Program-made: the position numbers and the translations under genes
Notes under the pieces: generated by a model
Databases searched by the model: none
The model's input: the letters and a program-made list of their open reading frames with translations, nothing else
What the model was told of the DNA's origin: nothing
Source: JAAFIP01 sp963775085
Lineage (GTDB): Bacteria > Pseudomonadota > Gammaproteobacteria > Burkholderiales > Burkholderiaceae_C
Length of the DNA: 64,000 nt
Direction of reading: 5' to 3'
Assembly (NCBI GenBank): GCA_963775085.1
Contig: CAVZHO010000012.1
Span: 1-64,000 of the forward strand
Part shown: one piece after another, positions 59,815 to 64,000 of the stretch
Layout: the number at the start of each line of letters is the position of its first letter
Position numbering within the stretch: position 1 is the first letter of the stretch

Positions 59815-61362
59815 ATGGCCGCGCCCAACATCAAACTCGCAAGCTCACTAGAGAAGCTTCGCTCCCTGCAACTGGCAGGCAAGGTGGTACTGCGCTCGAC
59901 CGACCTGACCCGAACCCACATTGAGCGCCTGGTCGCCACAGGTTTTTTGCGCCCGATCGTCAAAGGCTGGTACATGCCTTCGCGGCCGGAGGAGCAGGCT
60001 GGCGACACCACCACTTGGTTTGCTTCGATGCGCGACTTCGTGCGGGGCTACTGCGAGGCGCGATTCGGTGAGGGTTGGCACGTTAACGCCGAGCTGAGCT
60101 TGAAGCTACAGACCGGGGCGACGAGCCTACCCCTACAAATTCAGATCAACAGTCCAGCGGCATCCAACAATAACCTGCTTCTTCCAGCGGGAACCTCCCT
60201 GTTCGACTACCAAGTGAAAGATATCGTCCCCGGGCACCAACGCACCGTCGCCCAAAATCTGCGTGCCATGACGCTGGAGGCGGCCCTCGTGCGCGTCGCA
60301 CCCAATGTCTGGCAGTCCGACCCGCTCACACTGCGCTTGGCCTTGCAACTGCTCAAAGACAGCTCCGAACTCAACCGCGTCTTGCTGGGTGGGGACCACT
60401 CGGTGGTGGCGGGCCGAATTGCCGGGGGGCTGCGGGCCGTTGGCCGAACCGATCTGGCTACGGAGGTGGTGGCCACCATGCGCGCAGCGGGATACACAGT
60501 GGCAGAGACGAACCCATTCACCGCGCCGGTTGAGCCGGCGCGACAACGGCCCGAGTCGCCCTATTGCGCTCGCATTCGCGCGATGTGGGCGCATATGCGA
60601 CCCCAGGTACTCCAGGCATGGACCACGCCCACGCGTGACCTTATTCCGATCAATGAGTACCTGGTAGAAGCGGAGGAGCGCTACACCGCTGATGCCTACC
60701 ACTCACTTTCCATCGAGGGCTACCAAGTCAACGTCGAACTGATTGAAAAAATTCGGCAAGGCCACTGGCAGCCCGATGTCAACGAGCGCGACCAGCGAGA
60801 CCGCAATGCCCTCGCAGCGCGCGGTTATTTCGAGGCGCACCAAGCAGTGCAGGGCAGTGTTCGAACCGTGATGGCCGGTGCCAACTCGGGTGCCACCTTG
60901 AAAGCTGATCTTCAAGGCTGGTACCGCGCGATGTGGGCACCCTCAGTCCAGGCCGGTGTGCTCAAGCCACAGGACCTGGCTGGTTGGCGCAATGCGGCGG
61001 TCTACATCAAGAACGCCCGTCACGTACCACTGCCACCCGAAGCGGTGCGCGATGCGATGCCGCTGCTGTTCGAGCTGCTGACCGAGGAGGATGAGCCTGC
61101 GGTGCGCGCTGTCCTTGGGCACTTCGTGTTTGTCTTTATTCACCCCTATATGGATGGCAATGGTCGGCTCGCACGATTCATCATGAACCTGTTGCTGGCC
61201 GAAGGCGGCTGGCCGTGGACTGTGGTGACGCTCGATGTGCGCGGCGAGTACATGCGGGCACTGGACGCCGCGGCCACGGACCAAGACATCAAGCCGTTTA
61301 CCAGGCTGCTCAGCAGCCTGGTGCAACAGCAGATTGTCCACCGGCCCCGGTCACCCCAATAA
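59815..61362 (+). CDS. Fic-family AMP transferase with N-terminal AbiEi-like domain
   Basis: A 515-residue fusion. The first 200 residues have a winged helix (STDLTRTHIERLVATGFLRPIVKGWYM) and the strand-rich part typical of AbiEi antitoxins. The C-terminal part is a Fic domain. The inhibitory helix motif is HSLSIEGY near residue 299, with the Glu that blocks ATP binding. The catalytic motif HPYMDGNGRLARFIMN is near residue 443 with all residues. It would transfer AMP to Ser, Thr or Tyr of a target. The fused layout suggests that DNA binding and activity control sit in one chain. No good ribosome binding site precedes the ATG. Confidence 0.85.
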   Translation: MAAPNIKLASSLEKLRSLQLAGKVVLRSTDLTRTHIERLVATGFLRPIVKGWYMPSRPEEQAGDTTTWFASMRDFVRGYCEARFGEGWHVNAELSLKLQTGATSLPLQIQINSPAASNNNLLLPAGTSLFDYQVKDIVPGHQRTVAQNLRAMTLEAALVRVAPNVWQSDPLTLRLALQLLKDSSELNRVLLGGDHSVVAGRIAGGLRAVGRTDLATEVVATMRAAGYTVAETNPFTAPVEPARQRPESPYCARIRAMWAHMRPQVLQAWTTPTRDLIPINEYLVEAEERYTADAYHSLSIEGYQVNVELIEKIRQGHWQPDVNERDQRDRNALAARGYFEAHQAVQGSVRTVMAGANSGATLKADLQGWYRAMWAPSVQAGVLKPQDLAGWRNAAVYIKNARHVPLPPEAVRDAMPLLFELLTEEDEPAVRAVLGHFVFVFIHPYMDGNGRLARFIMNLLLAEGGWPWTVVTLDVRGEYMRALDAAATDQDIKPFTRLLSSLVQQQIVHRPRSPQ

Positions 61363-61765
61363 GTAACCCTGGCAGGCCGCGCAGCCCTGTAGTGACCCCG
61401 CGACCCATTGACCGCCGAGAAACGACATCGGCTTTGAGCTTAATTCTTCATCCGCACCCAAGGTTTTCACAACGCCATGCAAGAATTAAAGCCCACCGCC
61501 ACATTCATCGTGGCGCAGGTGGACAAACGCTATGCGTTTTGAGAGCAGGTAGAAGTGATTGCGCTTGCGGATATTGCGGACGCGTTGCCAGGTTAGGCTA
61601 CCGTTTTAATTGCAGGTGCGCCGGCATGTCTGCACGCAAATAGCAGGTCGACTATTGTCACTGCATCTCGCCTCACAACTAGATAAAGCAACTTCTTTTC
61701 TGTAAATTTCGATTTTGGTTTCGTGGGTGTTGCACTAACCCACCACCCAGCGTCATTAGTACTTT
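61363..61765. other. intergenic stretch without a confident gene
   Basis: Between the Fic gene and the HTH antitoxin. One short frame, ATG 61477, gives MQELKPTATFIVAQVDKRYAF, then a TGA at 61540, then EQVEVIALADIADALPG to a stop at 61594. It looks like the remnant of a small gene. No hairpin with T-run is obvious. Confidence 0.5.
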
Positions 61766-62074
61766 CTATCGTGACACATCAGCGAGATGCGCCACCTTCA
61801 CACTCGGCCGGTTTGGAAACTTCACCACCAAATCCAACTGCCCGCCCATCGCCTCTACATACCGGCGCATGGTGGACAGCAACATATCGCTGCGTTGCTC
61901 CAGACGTGAAATCGTGTCTTGGCGCACACCCAGTGCCTGCGCCATATCTGCCTGGGTTTGCGATGCGGCAATACGCAGGTCGCGCAAGGTGGCCAGCTCT
62001 GCCGCTCTTGCTGCAATCTTGGTTTGGCGCTTGGCGGGCAAGGCGCTTAAAACATCGTCAAGTTTTTTTGCCAT
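61766..62074 (-). CDS. XRE-family antitoxin (HigA-like)
   Basis: A 102-residue protein. The HTH LRIAASQTQADMAQALGVRQDTISRLEQRSDM is preceded by the AARAAELATL helix typical of HigA/RelB-like XRE antitoxins. It overlaps the upstream toxin remnant by 17 bases, the toxin-first order. It probably represses its operon. Confidence 0.85.
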   Translation of the reverse strand: MAKKLDDVLSALPAKRQTKIAARAAELATLRDLRIAASQTQADMAQALGVRQDTISRLEQRSDMLLSTMRRYVEAMGGQLDLVVKFPNRPSVKVAHLADVSR

Positions 62075-62297
62075 GGTGCTTCTCCTTTAAAGGTACATTC
62101 ATTTCAGCTAAATGCACGGTCAGCCTGCTGTCTGCTTTATCAATCAACCGTTTGTAAAAGAGCCGTTGATCTGCTCCTGCTACCAGCAGTACGGCTTGGC
62201 GCGCTGATCGACCCCAACGTCCGGTGCCACTGCCTGATTGCGTCGACACGATCTGACACCCCCGCGCCGCACAGCCCGATGCCAGCTTCAACAGCAA
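62058..62297 (-). pseudogene. RelE/ParE (phage Gp49)-like toxin, N-terminal part lost
   Basis: The C-terminal 45 residues (RQAVLLVAGADQRLFYKRLIDKADSRLTVHLAEM) match the end of Gp49-like toxins. The catalytic N-terminal half and the GSRHxNxKELR motif are absent; upstream sequence only fits in scattered frames. The antitoxin is intact, so this is a decayed toxin-antitoxin pair. Confidence 0.65.
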
Positions 62298-62326
62298 AGC
62301 GAAGCCGCTTCGGGAGGGCAGTCACA

Positions 62327-62953
62327 TCAGGCCCCAAAGGTGATCTTGTAGCCCCAGGAATCGATGTGCGTGGGGATAGCGTTGAACGACAGCGTGATGC
62401 GCAGCGGGCCGGGGTTGGGCGGTACCGCATGCATCAGGTAGCTAGGAAATAGCACCAGGTCGCCGGGCTCGGGCTGCGGGCTGACCCACTTGTCGGCGTT
62501 ATATGGTCCAGTTTGCACATTGGAATGGTCGTTCTTGAATGAGAACTCCACGCCGCCGGGAGACTTCATGAAAACTGTACGCGCATCGGGATGTGTCGGC
62601 GTCAGATAGACCACGCCCGAGATGAAACTGTTGGCATGGTTGTGCATCGCTTGGCGTCCGCCCGCGCTGAGCAGGTTGACCCACATTTCCTTGATCGACC
62701 AGCCCAGCGTCTCGCCAAACAGCAGCGCGCCGAATTCGGCCAGGCGGGGCGTTATGGCATGTGCGGTGGCCACCAGCAGTGGGCTGTCCTGCGGCTTCAA
62801 CATTGCTGTGTGGCTCAGGTTTGGCGAGGAGCTGTTGTCGCGGTCCGCCATCGAACTGAAGTGCTCGATGAGGCCGCGCACCAGGTCGGCTTGCAGCGCC
62901 TGCGGCACGCGCAGGAAGGGTGTTGGGAAGAGGCCGAAGACTTCGGATTGCAT
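62327..62953 (-). CDS. 2OG-Fe(II) oxygenase-like protein (TIGR02466 type)
   Basis: A 208-residue double-stranded beta-helix protein. It begins VFGLFPTPFLRV, has the iron-binding HNHANSFISGVVYL (His in HNHAN) and the distal GDLVLFPSYLMHAVPPNPGPLRITLSFN (His and Arg for iron and 2-oxoglutarate). The substrate is unknown; the family occurs in phages and free-living bacteria. It lies between the broken toxin and DUF3604 genes and does not obviously belong to either. Confidence 0.85.
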   Translation of the reverse strand: MQSEVFGLFPTPFLRVPQALQADLVRGLIEHFSSMADRDNSSSPNLSHTAMLKPQDSPLLVATAHAITPRLAEFGALLFGETLGWSIKEMWVNLLSAGGRQAMHNHANSFISGVVYLTPTHPDARTVFMKSPGGVEFSFKNDHSNVQTGPYNADKWVSPQPEPGDLVLFPSYLMHAVPPNPGPLRITLSFNAIPTHIDSWGYKITFGA

Positions 62954-63150
62954 GCGCAGATTGTGGCAGTGCTTACCGGGTCGTCAATTTATCAAGTTGT
63001 TACAAACTGCGCGTAATTGGACAGAGTGTTTTGGTCTCTCCGGTTGCCTTGTCATGGAATGGACACACACCCTACCGAGAATTCACATCGATAGCGGGCT
63101 ATTCGCCCCATCACCCAAGTCTCAGCCACAGTTAGAACAAGGAGTTTCCT

Positions 63151-64000
63151 ATGAAAACGCAGTTCCCGCTCAACGCACTGGCTCTGGCCTGCGTGGGCAT
63201 CCTCAGCATCAGTCCCCACGCCCACGCCTCCGACAAGGACGCGGGCAAGAAGCGCGGCACCTACCTTGCTGGCGACTTCCACAACCACAGCACCTGCTCG
63301 GACGGCTCAACCTCGCTGCAGAAGAAGGTCAAGAAGTCGATGGATCGCAACGCGGAAACGCCGTGGGGCCTCGACTGGTTCGTGCAGTCCGGCCATGGCG
63401 GCAGCGGCAGCCGCAACTGCACGCTGGCCGAAGATGCCAGTCTGTCCACGCCCGCCTATCCGCATGTGACGGGCCCCACACCGTTCGACGTGCGCAACCC
63501 AGCCACCAGCCCCAACCCCGCTCAATACAACGGGCCACAGACAACCTGGGCCCAGAGCATCGGTGCCAGCGCGATCAAGGGCAACCTGTCGGGCGCGGGC
63601 GCAACGCAAAACATGTGGCGCTGGCAGTCAATCCAGTCGTACCAGTACCCGCTGCTTGAATACCTCTCGGCCCTGCGCAATGAGCCGATATTCATGGGTA
63701 TTGAGTCGGTGGTGGCCGGCCATGAGCACACCTCCATGGGGGTGGTCAACGGTCAACTGCCGGCATCAACCTATAAGACATCGCTGCCGACGGCACCCGG
63801 CTATAACCCGCAGGGCAATGCCAACGCGCTGGCAAAGTGGGCCTACTGCTTCGACCGTGGCACCACCGACACCAGCCGAGGCAACACGACGATCCAACCT
63901 GGCAACGTCAACACCGGCGTTGGCAACAACTGGGACTGCTCGGTGCCAGGCAGCGCCAACAGCTCCGATGCCGACTGGAACGCACCCGGCGCGCGCCTCA
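63151..64000 (+). CDS. DUF3604/PHP-like secreted protein, 3' end outside window
   Basis: At least 283 residues are visible. The signal peptide (KTQFPLNALALACVGILSISPHAHA) is followed by a PHP-type metal motif GDFHNHSTCSDGSTS and later ESVVAGHEHTSMG. The family is DUF3604, whose members resemble metal-dependent hydrolases. ATG 63151 has a good aaggag site. The gene continues past the window end, so domain composition beyond residue 283 is unknown. Confidence 0.85.
   Translation, partial: MKTQFPLNALALACVGILSISPHAHASDKDAGKKRGTYLAGDFHNHSTCSDGSTSLQKKVKKSMDRNAETPWGLDWFVQSGHGGSGSRNCTLAEDASLSTPAYPHVTGPTPFDVRNPATSPNPAQYNGPQTTWAQSIGASAIKGNLSGAGATQNMWRWQSIQSYQYPLLEYLSALRNEPIFMGIESVVAGHEHTSMGVVNGQLPASTYKTSLPTAPGYNPQGNANALAKWAYCFDRGTTDTSRGNTTIQPGNVNTGVGNNWDCSVPGSANSSDADWNAPGARL

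Noticed and set aside
61477..61596. TGA at 61540 as selenocysteine codon
   Set aside because: No SECIS-like hairpin follows, and the encoded peptide resembles no selenoprotein.

Overview
The window looks like chromosomal DNA of a GC-rich betaproteobacterium of the order Burkholderiales, most likely a Comamonadaceae member of the Rhodoferax/Polaromonas/Acidovorax type. The grounds are two acyltransferase genes divergent from metK, periplasmic Bug/TctC-type solute receptors beside catabolic genes, a fused isobutyryl-CoA mutase (IcmF), PHA-granule and wax-ester genes, and many copies of a short dispersed repeat (core TAGCTGCTTACGTCC) that I associate from memory with this family. No 16S gene is present, so the assignment is inference.

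Layout. 1-4.1 kb: a 5'-cut alpha/beta hydrolase, two overlapping LpxL-type acyltransferases, metK. 4.2-9.8 kb: a catabolic block (intradiol dioxygenase, SDR, BKACE-type beta-keto acid cleavage enzyme, quinone-oxidoreductase-like protein, cupin, TctC receptor); two of its genes carry single-base frameshifts. 9.9-12.5 kb: an HNH endonuclease, a ten-gene tRNA array on the minus strand with an rRNA-like boxA leader, and an HTH gene. 12.5-15.6 kb: RraA-like protein and CIRCE-controlled groESL. 15.6-18.4 kb: BrnT/BrnA with a DUF4062 gene, then an AAA/DUF4143 ATPase. 18.4-29.2 kb: flavin monooxygenase, hydrolase, two nitronate monooxygenase-like enzymes, small TA-like genes, an RNA-processing-type MBL protein, a second Bug receptor, a NUDIX-MBL fusion. 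29.2-37.6 kb: a storage-lipid region (two-domain fatty acyl-CoA reductase, phasin, TetR regulator, WS/DGAT wax-ester synthase, acyl-CoA-binding protein, PHA-system protein) interrupted by a DsbA-like protein, TapT and an ABC-ATPase remnant. 37.6-43.4 kb: lipoprotein peptidase, frameshifted glyoxalase II, HipA/HipB, molybdopterin oxidoreductase. 43.5-53.4 kb: M20 and DUF2817 hydrolases, CoaX, Kbp-like LysM protein, a degenerate GGDEF membrane protein, two divergent amidases and an ArgE/DapE deacylase. 53.4-56.3 kb: a sulfide/persulfide unit (PDO-rhodanese fusion, CsoR-family repressor, two YeeE/YedE proteins). 56.3-64 kb: IcmF behind a 26-bp palindrome, an AbiEi-like/Fic fusion, a decayed RelE-like toxin with its antitoxin, a 2OG-Fe(II) oxygenase and a DUF3604/PHP protein that runs off the window.

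The strongest unusual signals are (i) the ten-member tRNA array with divergent tRNAs, including a Cys-anticodon tRNA with a class II-like long variable arm; (ii) the dispersed repeat, which sits inside five coding regions and always in the same reading frame for a given orientation; (iii) a compact wax-ester gene set; and (iv) four clear +1 frameshifts in otherwise intact genes, which look more like assembly indels than decay.
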